Shown: positions 47,455 to 60,902, counted from the stretch's first letter. The stretch: DNA of 64,000 nucleotides from Parasphingopyxis sp. CP4 (GCF_013378055.1 NZ_CP051130.1:1302001-1366000); one strand, 5' to 3'. Numbers and translations are program-made. Notes: generated from the letters alone by a model not told the origin.

Positions 47455-49620
47455 ATGTCTCGCGTTCGCGTCCTGATCCTCAATGCCGCGCTCGGCCCGC
47501 TCGATTATAGCGTGCCGGATGATATGGACGCGCCGCCCGGAAGCATCGTCAAAGTCCCGCTCGGCCCGCGTCAGGTGACGGGCGTGGTCTGGGATGAGGG
47601 CAGGTTGGAAGGCAATCCGGTCGATGCGAGCAAGCTTCGCCCGATCCTTGGAGTTTATGATTCTCCGCCCATTCCGGAAACGCTGCGCCGGCTGATCGAA
47701 TGGACGGCAGACTATTATCTCGCTCCCCTCGCCTCGGTCCTCCGCATGTCGCTGGCGTCAACGAGCGGCTATTCCGGCGAGAAGACGATCACCGAATATC
47801 GCGCCTCGGGCGGGATGCCCGAACGGATGACACCGAAGCGGGAGCAGGCGCTGGAACTGATCGGCGACAGCCAGGGCATCATCCGCGAACTGTCCGAAAT
47901 CGGCGAAGTATCGGTCGGCGTTGTTCGCGGACTGGTAAAGGCGGGCGCACTCGAGCCGGTTGATGTCTCGCTCGACGCCCCCTTCCCCATCCCTGACCCC
48001 GCGTTCGGCCCGCCGACCCTCGAGAGCGGCCAGGCGGCAGCCAGCGCCCGCCTCGTCGAAGCCGTAAGGGATCGTGAATTTGCGCCGATCATGCTCGATG
48101 GTGTCACCGGTTCGGGCAAGACCGAAGTCTATTTCGAAGCCGTCGCCGAAGCGCTGCGTATGGGGCGGCAGACATTGGTGTTGCTCCCGGAAATCGCGCT
48201 GACCGAACCCTTCCTCACGCGCTTCACGGCACGCTTCGGATGCGAACCGATTGCCTGGCATTCAGGCCTGCGCCAATCCGAACGCCGTCGCGCCTGGCGC
48301 GCCATTGCAACCGGCGAAGCGATGGTCACCGTTGGCGCGCGCTCCTCGCTCTTCCTGCCTTATCCCAAGCTGGGACTGATCATTGTCGACGAGGCGCATG
48401 AAAGCGCGTTCAAGCAGGAAGAAGGTGTCATGTATCACGCGCGCGATGTCGCGGTGATGCGCGGGCATTTCGAGCAATTCCCGATCGTCCTCGCCTCCGC
48501 CACGCCAGCGATTGAGACCAAGCAGATGGTCGAGATCGGCCGCTATGAAACGGTCACCCTGCCGGGCCGCTATGGCGCCGCCCAGCTTCCCGAGCTCACC
48601 GCGGTCGACATGCTGCAGGATCCGCCGCCGCGCGGCTCATGGCTCGCGCCGACCGTGGTACGGGCGGTCGAAGAGACACTGGAGCGCAAGGAACAGTCGC
48701 TGCTGTTTCTCAATCGCCGCGGCTATGCGCCGCTTACGTTATGCCGAACCTGCGGCCATCGCTTCCAATGTCCGAACTGCACGGCCTGGATGGTTGAGCA
48801 TCGGCTGCTCGCGCGCCTCGCCTGTCATCATTGCGGCCATGTGATGCCGCCGCCCGCCGAGTGCCCGGAATGCGGCGCTGAAGACAGCCTGGTTGCGTGC
48901 GGCCCAGGCGTGGAACGGATCGCCGATGAAATTTCCGCGCTCTTTCCCGACGCGAAGACGGCGATCGTTACGTCGGACACGCTCTGGTCTCCCGCCAAGG
49001 CCGGCGAATTTGTGCAGCGGATGGAGGCGGGCGATATCGATATTGTCATCGGCACCCAGCTGGTGACCAAGGGCTATCATTTCCCCAACCTTACCCTGGT
49101 GGGCGTTGTCGATGCCGATCTCGGCTTGCAAGGCGGCGATCTGCGCGCCGCAGAGCGCACTTTCCAGCAGATCATGCAGGTCGCCGGGCGCGCGGGACGC
49201 GGCGAGAAACCGGGCCGCGTACTGATCCAGACCCATGAACCCAGCGCGCCTGTCATCGAGGCGCTGATATCGGGGGATGCGGAAAGCTTTTACGCCGCCG
49301 AAACCGAAGCCCGGCGGCTTGCCGGTGCACCGCCCTTTGGCCGCTATGCCGGGATCGTGATCTCCTCGGAAGACGAGAAGCAGGCCTTCGAAACCGCACG
49401 GATAATTGGCCAGACCGCACCCAAGGTAGATGGCATGATGGTACTCGGCCCGGCCCCCGCACCCCTCGCAATGTTACGCGGCCGTTATCGCCAGCGCCTC
49501 CTTGTCCATGCCCGGCGCGCACTTGATGTGCAGAGCGTTATCCGTGACTGGATCGGCGATCGCGACTGGCCAAAAGGCGTGCGCGTTTCGGTCGATGTCG
49601 ATCCCTATAGCTTTCTGTGA
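47455..49620 (+). CDS. priA: Primosomal protein N' (replication restart helicase)
   Basis: This 721-residue PriA starts SRVRVLILNAALGPLDYSVP (DNA-binding N-terminal domain). The helicase core has Walker A LDGVTGSGKTEVYFEAV at about residues 214-230 and DEAH in IIVDEAHESAFKQEEG. Zinc cysteines lie in CRTCGHRFQCPNC, ACHHCGHVMPPPAECPECG. QVAGRAGRGEKPGRVLIQT is helicase motif VI. The start at 47455 suits family alignment; a longer reading (47335) overlaps the tal promoter. It ends with the usual VDVDPYSFL. Confidence 0.96.
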   Translation: MSRVRVLILNAALGPLDYSVPDDMDAPPGSIVKVPLGPRQVTGVVWDEGRLEGNPVDASKLRPILGVYDSPPIPETLRRLIEWTADYYLAPLASVLRMSLASTSGYSGEKTITEYRASGGMPERMTPKREQALELIGDSQGIIRELSEIGEVSVGVVRGLVKAGALEPVDVSLDAPFPIPDPAFGPPTLESGQAAASARLVEAVRDREFAPIMLDGVTGSGKTEVYFEAVAEALRMGRQTLVLLPEIALTEPFLTRFTARFGCEPIAWHSGLRQSERRRAWRAIATGEAMVTVGARSSLFLPYPKLGLIIVDEAHESAFKQEEGVMYHARDVAVMRGHFEQFPIVLASATPAIETKQMVEIGRYETVTLPGRYGAAQLPELTAVDMLQDPPPRGSWLAPTVVRAVEETLERKEQSLLFLNRRGYAPLTLCRTCGHRFQCPNCTAWMVEHRLLARLACHHCGHVMPPPAECPECGAEDSLVACGPGVERIADEISALFPDAKTAIVTSDTLWSPAKAGEFVQRMEAGDIDIVIGTQLVTKGYHFPNLTLVGVVDADLGLQGGDLRAAERTFQQIMQVAGRAGRGEKPGRVLIQTHEPSAPVIEALISGDAESFYAAETEARRLAGAPPFGRYAGIVISSEDEKQAFETARIIGQTAPKVDGMMVLGPAPAPLAMLRGRYRQRLLVHARRALDVQSVIRDWIGDRDWPKGVRVSVDVDPYSFL

Positions 49621-49740
49621 GATTTCGCGTTCTTCGCAACACGGAATAGAACCGAATCAACACCAATAATTTGTCAGGCCTGCCACACCCATACTAAGTC
49701 ATGGTGCGAATGTTCTTTGGGGATGGGAAGGGGCACACAC

Positions 49741-51183
49741 ATGATCCGGATAATTATTGGCATAGTCGCGTTGATCATTGCCATGCCTGTTCAAGCAGAA
49801 TGGCGAATTGCGGAATCACCGCGCTTTCAGGTCTATTCGGAGCTGACCGAAGATGAACTTCGCACCTTTACCATAGAGCTCGAACAATTTGACCGGCTGC
49901 TGAGGCTCTACACCAATACGACAGCTGAGCCGGCAGAGCTCAAGGTCCGGATATTCATGGTCGATAATCAGGACGCGGTAGAACGCTATATCGGGCAGAG
50001 TGGCGTGGCTGGCTTCTATGTCGGCTCGGTCAATGGTCCGATTGCGGTAATCCCTGAAGACCAGGTCGGATTCGGGTTCGATACGATGAGCCCACGCAAC
50101 ATATTGTTCCACGAATATACCCATCATTTCATGCTGCAATATTTCTCGGCCGCCTATCCGGCCTGGTATATTGAAGGTTTTGCCGAATATTTCGCGACCG
50201 TTCGCTTTCGCGAGGATGGACGCGCGGAGGTCGGGCATCCGCCGACATACCGAACCCGATCATTCCAATATGGAACCTGGGTATCGACCGAACGCATGCT
50301 CTCAAACGAGATTGAAAATGATCATATGACCTATGCGCAGGGCTGGTTGATCACGCATTTGGGTGCAACCGATCCCGAAGTCCGCGCGATGCTTGGCGAT
50401 TATCTTGGGCGGTTGCGCAACGGAGAAAGTGGCCGCGAGGCTTATGCTGCGAGCTTTGGCGAATGGAACCGGTCGTTCAATCGGGTGCTGCAACAATATT
50501 TGCTACGAAACCGATTTGTCGCATCGGCCATCGAACTCGATCCGTTGCCGGACAATGCTGTTAGCATCACGCCAATATCCGACGAACAGGCAGCGATTGC
50601 CCTGCTCGCGCCAAGATCGACCGGACGGATGGGATATGCCGTGCGCAGAGCCATCGAATATTATCCGAGTAATCCGCAAGGTCATGTCGAGCTGGCATTG
50701 GATCACCTGGCCGATGACGAGTATGACGAAGCGATGGCTGCCGTTGATCACGCGCTTGCTCTGCAATCCAATCATGTCGAAGCCAATATTGCCAAGGGTG
50801 ATATCCTTCTCGCCATGGCCGAGGCCGCTGATGATCCGCAGAGCCCTTATTGGGAGCAAAGCCGCGAATTCATAATCAGGGCGAACAACGCCAATCCCAA
50901 CAGCCCATCGGCCCTGGCATCCTATTATTCTTCGTTTCCAAGCCGCGCGTCACGACCGGATTCTGCCGTTGCTGCCCTCGAACGTGCATTTGTCCTGGTC
51001 CGGCAGAATCCGGGAATTCGGCTGATGCTGGCCGAGGAATATCTGGCCCAGGACCGTTATGTAGAGGCGGCTAATATTGCCGGGCCATTGGCGCAAAACC
51101 CACATGGCGGCGGCGCCGCAGCACGCGCGCGGGCCATTGTCGAAGCAGCCCGTGCTGGCGAACAGGGCGAAAGCGACAATTGA
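49741..51183 (+). CDS. Secreted HEXXH metallopeptidase-like protein with TPR region (paralogue 1)
   Basis: This 480-residue protein starts MIRIIIGIVALIIAMPVQA, a signal peptide. A gluzincin-like zinc site, HEYTH at residues 124-128, is followed by EGFAEYF, with Glu149 as a likely third ligand; this is the Peptidase_MA arrangement. MTYAQGWLITHLG follows. The C-terminal half is TPR-like (VELALDHLADDEYDEAMAAVDHALAL, ANIAKGDILLAMAEA). The whole layout repeats in the next gene. The substrate is unknown; I judge a periplasmic peptidase likely but not shown. Confidence 0.8.
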   Translation: MIRIIIGIVALIIAMPVQAEWRIAESPRFQVYSELTEDELRTFTIELEQFDRLLRLYTNTTAEPAELKVRIFMVDNQDAVERYIGQSGVAGFYVGSVNGPIAVIPEDQVGFGFDTMSPRNILFHEYTHHFMLQYFSAAYPAWYIEGFAEYFATVRFREDGRAEVGHPPTYRTRSFQYGTWVSTERMLSNEIENDHMTYAQGWLITHLGATDPEVRAMLGDYLGRLRNGESGREAYAASFGEWNRSFNRVLQQYLLRNRFVASAIELDPLPDNAVSITPISDEQAAIALLAPRSTGRMGYAVRRAIEYYPSNPQGHVELALDHLADDEYDEAMAAVDHALALQSNHVEANIAKGDILLAMAEAADDPQSPYWEQSREFIIRANNANPNSPSALASYYSSFPSRASRPDSAVAALERAFVLVRQNPGIRLMLAEEYLAQDRYVEAANIAGPLAQNPHGGGAAARARAIVEAARAGEQGESDN

Positions 51184-51217
51184 TCGAGGCTATCGCAGTG
51201 CGGGGAGACAGGCTTCT

Positions 51218-52681
51218 ATGGCGAAACAACTAGTCGGCATCTGCATCATGCTTCTGTGGCTGGCAGCCCCGGCACAGGCCAATTGGCACCGCGCCGAGTC
51301 CGACCATTTCATCATCATTGCCGAGCTTGACGAAGCAGAACTCCGCGAGCGCGCAATCGAGCTTGAGAGCCTCGATCGAGCGATGCGCGCCATGACCAAC
51401 ACGCCAGACGAGCCGGCTGAACTCAAGCTGCGCGTCTTTATGGTGACAAATGTCGGTGAGGTCGGTCGCTATTATGGATCGGGGAACGCTGCTGGCTACT
51501 ACACGCCGTCCATGCGCGGGGCCTATGCCGTGGTGCCCCGCCGGAATGTTGCTTCTGGCCAGTTGGGCATGACGTCCGACAATGTGCTGTTCCATGAATA
51601 TGCGCATCATTTCATGGCTCAGTTCGCCTCGGGCACATATCCCAGCTGGTACATCGAAGGCTTTGCAGAGCTTTTTGCCACAGCTGAAATGCGCGGGGCG
51701 GAATGGGTTGAGATCGGTCGCCCGCTGCCGCGCCGCGTGGCGCTGTATCAAATCGGCCGACGGCTGCGCATGGCCGAGATGCTGTCCAATACCGTGCCGA
51801 ATTCTGACATGACCTATTCTCAGGGATGGATGCTCACTCATTATGCCGCATTCAATGCGGAAGCCGGTGAATTGCTGCGGCAATATCTGCAGGCCCTGTC
51901 GGATGGCGTCAGCGGCCCCGACGCCTACGCGTCCACATTCGGCCAGATGGACGAACCACTGGATCGCGTGTTGCGCGATTATGGCCTGGGTCGTCGTCTG
52001 CCGGGACTTGCGCAACGGATTACGCCGATTGATCCGGCCAGTGTAACAATCACCGCGCTGACGGACGAAGACGCGGATATTGCGATGCTGTTCCCCCGGT
52101 CTCCCGACCAGCTTGAGCGCCGGGTGCGGCGGCTGGCAGATCGCTATCCCGAGAACCCACAGATCCATGTCGAACTCGCGCGATCACTATTGGCTGATGG
52201 CGAGACCGACGCCGCGATCGAGGCAATCGACCGGGCTTTGGAGCTCGACCCGAATAATGTCGACGCCAACAATATGAAGGGCACGCAATTGCTCCTCATG
52301 GCCCATGCCGAAGATGATGCCAGCCATCCCAATTGGAACCTGGCACGCGAACATTATCTGACTGCCAATCGTGCAAACCCCCGGAGCGCAAGCGCGTTGC
52401 ATGGCTATTTCGATTCCTTTCCGACACCGGAAACCCGACCCGACAATGCAATCGATGCGCTGGAGTCCGCATTCATACTGATCCCGCAAAACCCGCATCT
52501 GCGGATCGATCTGGCCAATGTCTATCTGGCGCGTGGCGACTATCGAGACGCACTCAACGCAATCATGCCGGTGTATCAAACACCGCATTCCGAACCGGAT
52601 GACGAAATCGCACAAATTGTTGCTGCGGCCCGGCAAGGCATGACCAGCGATCGACCGGTGTCAGACGCCGACGGTGAATAA
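51218..52681 (+). CDS. Secreted HEXXH metallopeptidase-like protein with TPR region (paralogue 2)
   Basis: This 487-residue protein is a full-length paralogue of the gene before it. It has a signal peptide (MAKQLVGICIMLLWLAAPAQA), zinc site HEYAH at residues 126-130, EGFAELF with Glu151, MTYSQGWMLTHY, and TPR units (VELARSLLADGETDAAIEAIDRALEL, NNMKGTQLLLMAHA). GGGGAGA stands before the ATG at 51218. The gap to paralogue 1 is 34 bp, so they are probably one transcript. The tail of each has PETRPDNAIDALESAFILIPQNP-like TPR sequence. Confidence 0.8.
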   Translation: MAKQLVGICIMLLWLAAPAQANWHRAESDHFIIIAELDEAELRERAIELESLDRAMRAMTNTPDEPAELKLRVFMVTNVGEVGRYYGSGNAAGYYTPSMRGAYAVVPRRNVASGQLGMTSDNVLFHEYAHHFMAQFASGTYPSWYIEGFAELFATAEMRGAEWVEIGRPLPRRVALYQIGRRLRMAEMLSNTVPNSDMTYSQGWMLTHYAAFNAEAGELLRQYLQALSDGVSGPDAYASTFGQMDEPLDRVLRDYGLGRRLPGLAQRITPIDPASVTITALTDEDADIAMLFPRSPDQLERRVRRLADRYPENPQIHVELARSLLADGETDAAIEAIDRALELDPNNVDANNMKGTQLLLMAHAEDDASHPNWNLAREHYLTANRANPRSASALHGYFDSFPTPETRPDNAIDALESAFILIPQNPHLRIDLANVYLARGDYRDALNAIMPVYQTPHSEPDDEIAQIVAAARQGMTSDRPVSDADGE

Positions 52682-52741
52682 TCTCGCACGCTTCCCAACT
52701 GGCATCTAACCACCTAACGCGCGCTTAGGGGGCACGGGTTC

Positions 52742-53995
52742 ATGGTTTCACATCGTATGCGGATCTGGCGGGCTATTGGGCCGGGCTTGTTGTTTTCGGG
52801 CGCAGCGGTCGGTGTTTCGCATCTGGTGCAGTCGACCCGGGCTGGGGCGATGTTTGGATTGGCGCTGGTCGGCGTCATCATCCTGATCAACATCCTTAAA
52901 TACCCAGCCTTCCGCTTCGGCGTCGATTACGCCCATGCGACCCGCCAATCCCTGCTGCATGGTTATCGCGAACTGGGCAGCTGGGCGCTGATCATCTTTC
53001 TGATTGCGATTGCGCCGATCGCGCCAATTGTCCTTGCAGCCACAAGCGCCACGACAGCAGGAATCATCACTGCCCTTGCCGGCCCATCGATGCCGATTCC
53101 GACATTGGCCGCGCTGGTTCTTGCGGGCGCGACAGCCATATTGATGTTTGGTGGCTATCAGTGGCTCGACCGGATCAATCGGGTGCTGCTCGCCTTCCTG
53201 ATTGTCTCGACCATTGCTGCGACCGTCATGGTGTTACCGCGCGTCGAATGGGGTTCGCTGACAGATATCGGCTGGGCGGCCGATCCGCTGGCATTGCTTT
53301 TCATCGTAGCGCTGGCAGGCTTTATGCCCAATCCGGTCGATGCATCGGTTCCGGTTTCGATCTGGACGGTGGAATCCGAAAAGGACGCCGCCGATGCCGA
53401 TCGCTCGACACTGGGCGAGATGCGCACCGGTTTTGCCTGGTCCTTCGCGCTCTCGGCCGTCCTTGCCCTGTGCTTCTGCATAATGGGTGCCGGTGTGATG
53501 TTCGCCGGAGGCGTGAATCCAGCCCCAGACGCTGCCGGGTTCGCCGCGCAGATCATCGCCCTTTATAGTGAAACCCTAGGGCCACAGGCGGCCATGATCG
53601 CGTCGATTGCCGCGCTGTCCGTCATGGCGTCGACGGTGATTGCCGCGACCGACGCCTATGCACGCTCCTTTGCCGAAGCCTATGCGGATCGCCAGCCGGG
53701 CGACGATCCCGCGCGTTTCCGCGCCGCCTATACCGTCGCGATTCTCGCAGAGGTCGGTCTTGCCGTTGCGGCTCTCTACGTCCTGTTGTCCGATTTCAGT
53801 GTCTTTATCGACTTTGTCACGTCGGCGTCGTTCCTGATCGCACCGGTGGTAGCGCTGCTCAACCATCTCGTGGTGACGCGATGCACGATGCCGGATGGCG
53901 CGCGACCAGCCCAGTGGATCCGCCTGCTAAGCATCGCCGCAATCATTGTGATGTCGCTGCTCGCACTCGCATTTTTGGTGCTGCGTCTCAGCTAG
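52742..53995 (+). CDS. Divergent Nramp-family transporter
   Basis: This 417-residue protein has about eleven membrane segments and the Nramp-type start IGPGLLFSGAAVGVSHLVQS. Canonical Nramp proteins carry DPGN in the first helix and MPH in the sixth; here these places read SGAAVGVSH and FMPNPVDASVPVSIW, so the known metal ligands are changed. Related proteins with this GVSHLVQSTRAG start occur in other bacteria and are often annotated as divalent metal transporters. The true substrate is open. It converges on ada with overlapping stops. Confidence 0.82.
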   Translation: MVSHRMRIWRAIGPGLLFSGAAVGVSHLVQSTRAGAMFGLALVGVIILINILKYPAFRFGVDYAHATRQSLLHGYRELGSWALIIFLIAIAPIAPIVLAATSATTAGIITALAGPSMPIPTLAALVLAGATAILMFGGYQWLDRINRVLLAFLIVSTIAATVMVLPRVEWGSLTDIGWAADPLALLFIVALAGFMPNPVDASVPVSIWTVESEKDAADADRSTLGEMRTGFAWSFALSAVLALCFCIMGAGVMFAGGVNPAPDAAGFAAQIIALYSETLGPQAAMIASIAALSVMASTVIAATDAYARSFAEAYADRQPGDDPARFRAAYTVAILAEVGLAVAALYVLLSDFSVFIDFVTSASFLIAPVVALLNHLVVTRCTMPDGARPAQWIRLLSIAAIIVMSLLALAFLVLRLS

Positions 53996-55038
53996 CCCGC
54001 ATTTCGCCGTTCCCGCTCCAGCAGCGCTTCCTTGCGCTTGAGGCCATAGGCATAGCCGCCCAGCGAGCCATCGCTGCGGATCACCCGGTGGCACGGGATC
54101 AATACGGCCACATTATTGGCGCCATTGGCTGATCCCGCAGCGCGCACCGCCTTGGGCTTGCCAACGGCCTCGGCGATATCGGCATAGCTGCGCGTCTCAC
54201 CGGGCGGAATGCGGGTAAGTTCCCGCCACACAGCCTCCTGGAAAGCAGTCCCCTGCACATCGAGTGACAGGCCATGCGGCCGGGCTGGATTATCGACCGC
54301 CGCCACGGTCTTTGCGACGATATCGGTCATCTCCTCATCAGCCGGTAGGATTTCGGCATTGGGGAATCGCGCGCGCAACGCCGCTTCATCTTCGTCGAAA
54401 CTCAGGCGGCAGACCCCGCGCTCGGTGGCGGCGACCAGCATGTCGCCAAGGCTTGTTTCGGCAATCGCCCAGCGAATGGTGACCCCCGCCCCGCCCTTGC
54501 GCCAAGCGGATGGGGTCATGCCCAGGCGCTTGGAGGTCTCGGCATAGAAACGCCCGGGGCCGGAAAAGCCGGCTTCATAGATTGCGTCGGTCACCCGTTC
54601 CTCCTTGTCCAGCGCGCGCTCGGCCCGGTCAGCGCGCAACCGCCGTGCATAGGCTGCCGGCGTGACACCGATGGCGCGGCGAAATACGCGCAGGAAATGG
54701 GTTGGCGAATAGCCGACCTGCGCGGCGATCTGGTCGAGCTTGGGAGCCTCCTCGGCGGCCTCGATAAGCGAGACTGCTTCGGCGACTGCGGCTTCGTCTC
54801 GCGAAACATCATCGGGTTTGCATCGTTTGCACGGCCGCAACCCCGCTTCGCGTGCATCGCTGCCAAAGGGAAAGAAGCGAACATTGCTGCGCTTGGGATG
54901 GCGCGCCGCACAGGATGGCCGGCAATAAATGCCGGTCGTCAGAACGCCCGTAACAAAGCGGCCGTCAAAACTGCGATCGCGCGCCATCACGGCCTGCCAG
55001 GCAAGATCGGGATCGATGGGGGTGTGTTGCTGTGTCAT
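53992..55038 (-). CDS. ada: Ada: methylphosphotriester/O6-methylguanine repair protein and transcription activator
   Basis: This 348-residue protein has all three Ada modules. The N-terminal zinc domain has four cysteines (Cys39, Cys43, Cys70, Cys73) in GIYCRPSC and CKRCKPDD; Cys39 is the phosphotriester acceptor. An AraC-type helix-turn-helix follows (IAAQVGYSPTHFLRVFRRAI). The C-terminal methyltransferase has VLIPCHRVIRSDGSLGGYAY with acceptor Cys316. The cysteine spacing equals that of E. coli Ada, shifted by one. The start at 55038 trims eight residues of a longer reading. It is divergent from the protease gene. Confidence 0.95.
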   Translation of the reverse strand: MTQQHTPIDPDLAWQAVMARDRSFDGRFVTGVLTTGIYCRPSCAARHPKRSNVRFFPFGSDAREAGLRPCKRCKPDDVSRDEAAVAEAVSLIEAAEEAPKLDQIAAQVGYSPTHFLRVFRRAIGVTPAAYARRLRADRAERALDKEERVTDAIYEAGFSGPGRFYAETSKRLGMTPSAWRKGGAGVTIRWAIAETSLGDMLVAATERGVCRLSFDEDEAALRARFPNAEILPADEEMTDIVAKTVAAVDNPARPHGLSLDVQGTAFQEAVWRELTRIPPGETRSYADIAEAVGKPKAVRAAGSANGANNVAVLIPCHRVIRSDGSLGGYAYGLKRKEALLERERRNAG

Positions 55039-55165
55039 GCGATCTTTGTAGCTATAGCCCATATCGGACGCGTTCCGAAAATTGCGACCAAAGAAAGCGA
55101 GTGGCTTTCATCAAGCCAATCGCCTGTCTAGAAGGGTGGTTTGCGGCAATAGCGAGGGGTGTGCT

Positions 55166-56317
55166 GTGCGCTGGATACTAACGATAATGCTGTGCGTTGC
55201 GATGCTTCCAATGTCCGCATCTGCGCAGAAGAACGAAGAACAGGCCCGGCAGAATGATGTCGTGGCTGCCGCCCAAAGCGTGGTTCGGGTTGCGTTGATC
55301 GCTAACGATCCGAAACAGGGCGACTATTTGCTCGGCCATGGCAGCGGCGTGGCTGTTGCACCGGGGCTGATCGTGACCAATGCCCATGTCATTGCACCAC
55401 TTCGCGAATCACCCAGCATTGAAATCAGCATCGTCCCCTCTCAGGGCGACCAACGCTATGAGGGTCGCCTCCTCGCTTCGGATTCTCGCGCCGACCTGGC
55501 CCTGATTCGGATGGAAGAAGGCATTGTCGAACCATTGTTGGTGTTTACGGGACGCCCCGCCGATACTGGCCGGGTTGCCGCTATTGGCTATCCGGGTTCT
55601 GTCGACCTTGCCGAGAATTTGTCCGCCAGCGAACGAGTTCGCCCGATTCCCGCGGTCCGCACCTTTGGCCAGCTGTCCGGTGGCCGCAGCCGCCGCGACG
55701 TTGATACGCTGCTGCATACGGCAGCAATGGCGCGCGGCAATAGCGGCGGACCGTTGGTAGATGAATGTGGTCGGATAATCGGAATCAATAGCTTCGGCGC
55801 GCTGGCCCAGCAGAATGATGCCGAATTTGGTTTTGCTATTTCCGCGCGCGAAATCATCCCCTTTCTTCAGAACGCCGATGTACGGCCCGAAACTACGACC
55901 GAGGGCTGCGTCCCGCTGCCTGAGCGCGAACGTCGCGAGGCCGAAGAACAGGCGCGCGCCGACGATCTGGTGCGGGAACGCGAGTTGCTTGCCGTCTATG
56001 AGGCACGCGAATTGAGCCTGGCGGTAGCTGTCGCACTGCTGGTAATTGGCGCAATGCTCTTGCTGGGCGGTGTCATAGCGATGTTCTTCCGCGGTCGCTG
56101 GCAACGCGGCTCGCTGATGGGCAGTCTGAGCATCGGTGTCGGGATCGCGCTGATAGCCGGGTCCTTCTACGTCTTTATCTCGAGGCCGGGCCTGGCATCG
56201 ACCCTGGATGAACCGCCGGCGGAAGAAGCTGTCGCCAATGATAATGATGCCGCGGACGCAGATGCGGAAAGCGACGACGAGGGCGATGGGGAAGATCAGG
56301 CGGAGGCCGCTGAATAG
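55166..56317 (+). CDS. Trypsin-like serine protease with C-terminal membrane segments
   Basis: This 383-residue protein starts with GTG at 55166 (GAGGGG before it), giving a signal peptide VRWILTIMLCVAMLPMSASA. The S1 catalytic triad is visible: NAHVI (His74), RADLALI (Asp110) and ARGNSGGPL (Ser193). There is no PDZ domain. After an acidic-basic helix, two hydrophobic segments (LAVAVALLVIGAMLLLGGVI and GSLSIGVGIALIAGSFYVFI) anchor the C-terminus, and a strongly acidic tail of about 35 residues ends the protein. The domain order suggests a membrane-tethered periplasmic protease. Confidence 0.85.
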   Translation: MRWILTIMLCVAMLPMSASAQKNEEQARQNDVVAAAQSVVRVALIANDPKQGDYLLGHGSGVAVAPGLIVTNAHVIAPLRESPSIEISIVPSQGDQRYEGRLLASDSRADLALIRMEEGIVEPLLVFTGRPADTGRVAAIGYPGSVDLAENLSASERVRPIPAVRTFGQLSGGRSRRDVDTLLHTAAMARGNSGGPLVDECGRIIGINSFGALAQQNDAEFGFAISAREIIPFLQNADVRPETTTEGCVPLPERERREAEEQARADDLVRERELLAVYEARELSLAVAVALLVIGAMLLLGGVIAMFFRGRWQRGSLMGSLSIGVGIALIAGSFYVFISRPGLASTLDEPPAEEAVANDNDAADADAESDDEGDGEDQAEAAE

Positions 56318-56452
56318 ATTCGGGGAAAAGTCGCCCCGTTCTATCTTGCATCGCAGCATGACCCTTGCTAGGTGGCCCGCAGCCGTAGCGGGGGCGTTTT
56401 GCCGCTCCTTTTTCTATGGATCAGTCATCCTCCTTTAGGGGCATATTTGCGC

Positions 56453-58539
<2,087 letters not shown>

Positions 58540-58553
58540 GGGACATATAAACC

Positions 58554-59429
58554 GTGGCAAGCCTCAAGGAACTCAAGGATCGGATCGGGTCGGTTAAATC
58601 GACCCAGAAGATCACCAAGGCCAAGCAGATGGTCGCCGCCGCAAAACTGCGCAGAGCGCAGGAATCGGCTGAGGCTGCGCGTCCCTATGCCGAACGGCTC
58701 GAAGGCGTGATGTCGAGCCTGGCATCGAAAATCTCGATCAATTCGGATACGCCCAAGCTGCTCGCCGGCACCGGCAAGACCGAGCATCATCTGATGGTGA
58801 TTGCGACGTCGGATCGCGGCCTGTGCGGCGCATTCAACACGAATATCGTGAAAGAAGCGCGGCAAAAGGCTGAAGAACTGATCGCCGGCGGCAAGAAAGT
58901 GACCTTCTACCTTATCGGCAAGAAGGCGAAACCGGCCATCAAGCGCGTATTCCCGAACTCGATCGATCATCATTTCGATACGAGCGAGATCAAGAACCCG
59001 GAATATGACGACGCCAAGGCGATCGCCTCTGAGCTCGTCGAACGGCTCGAAGACGAGAAGTTCGACGTTGCCTGGCTCTTCTATTCCAAGTTCAAATCGG
59101 CGCTGGTCCAGGAACCGCAAACCCAGCAGCTCATTCCCGTCCCCGTCCCCGAGGGCGAAGAAGGTGGCAGCAATGCCGCTGTCGATTATGAGCCGGACGA
59201 AGAGGAAATTCTCTCCGAATTGCTGCCGCGCAACCTGTCGATCCAGCTCTTCCGCGCGCTGCTTGAAAATGCGGCCAGCGAACAGGGCGCATCGATGACG
59301 GCCATGGACAATGCCACGCGCAATGCCGGCGAGCTCATCGACAAGCTCACCATCGAATATAACCGCAGCCGTCAGGCCGCGATCACCACCGAACTCGTTG
59401 AAATCATCTCGGGCGCTGAAGCGCTCTAA
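58554..59429 (+). CDS. atpG: ATP synthase F1 gamma subunit
   Basis: This 291-residue central-shaft subunit starts from GTG at 58554 ([20 protein letters not shown], then [20 protein letters not shown]). The family end [38 protein letters not shown] is present. [11 protein letters not shown] marks the Rossmann-like centre. The order between alpha and beta genes is the usual one. Confidence 0.97.
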   Translation: MASLKELKDRIGSVKSTQKITKAKQMVAAAKLRRAQESAEAARPYAERLEGVMSSLASKISINSDTPKLLAGTGKTEHHLMVIATSDRGLCGAFNTNIVKEARQKAEELIAGGKKVTFYLIGKKAKPAIKRVFPNSIDHHFDTSEIKNPEYDDAKAIASELVERLEDEKFDVAWLFYSKFKSALVQEPQTQQLIPVPVPEGEEGGSNAAVDYEPDEEEILSELLPRNLSIQLFRALLENAASEQGASMTAMDNATRNAGELIDKLTIEYNRSRQAAITTELVEIISGAEAL

Positions 59430-60902
<1,473 letters not shown>

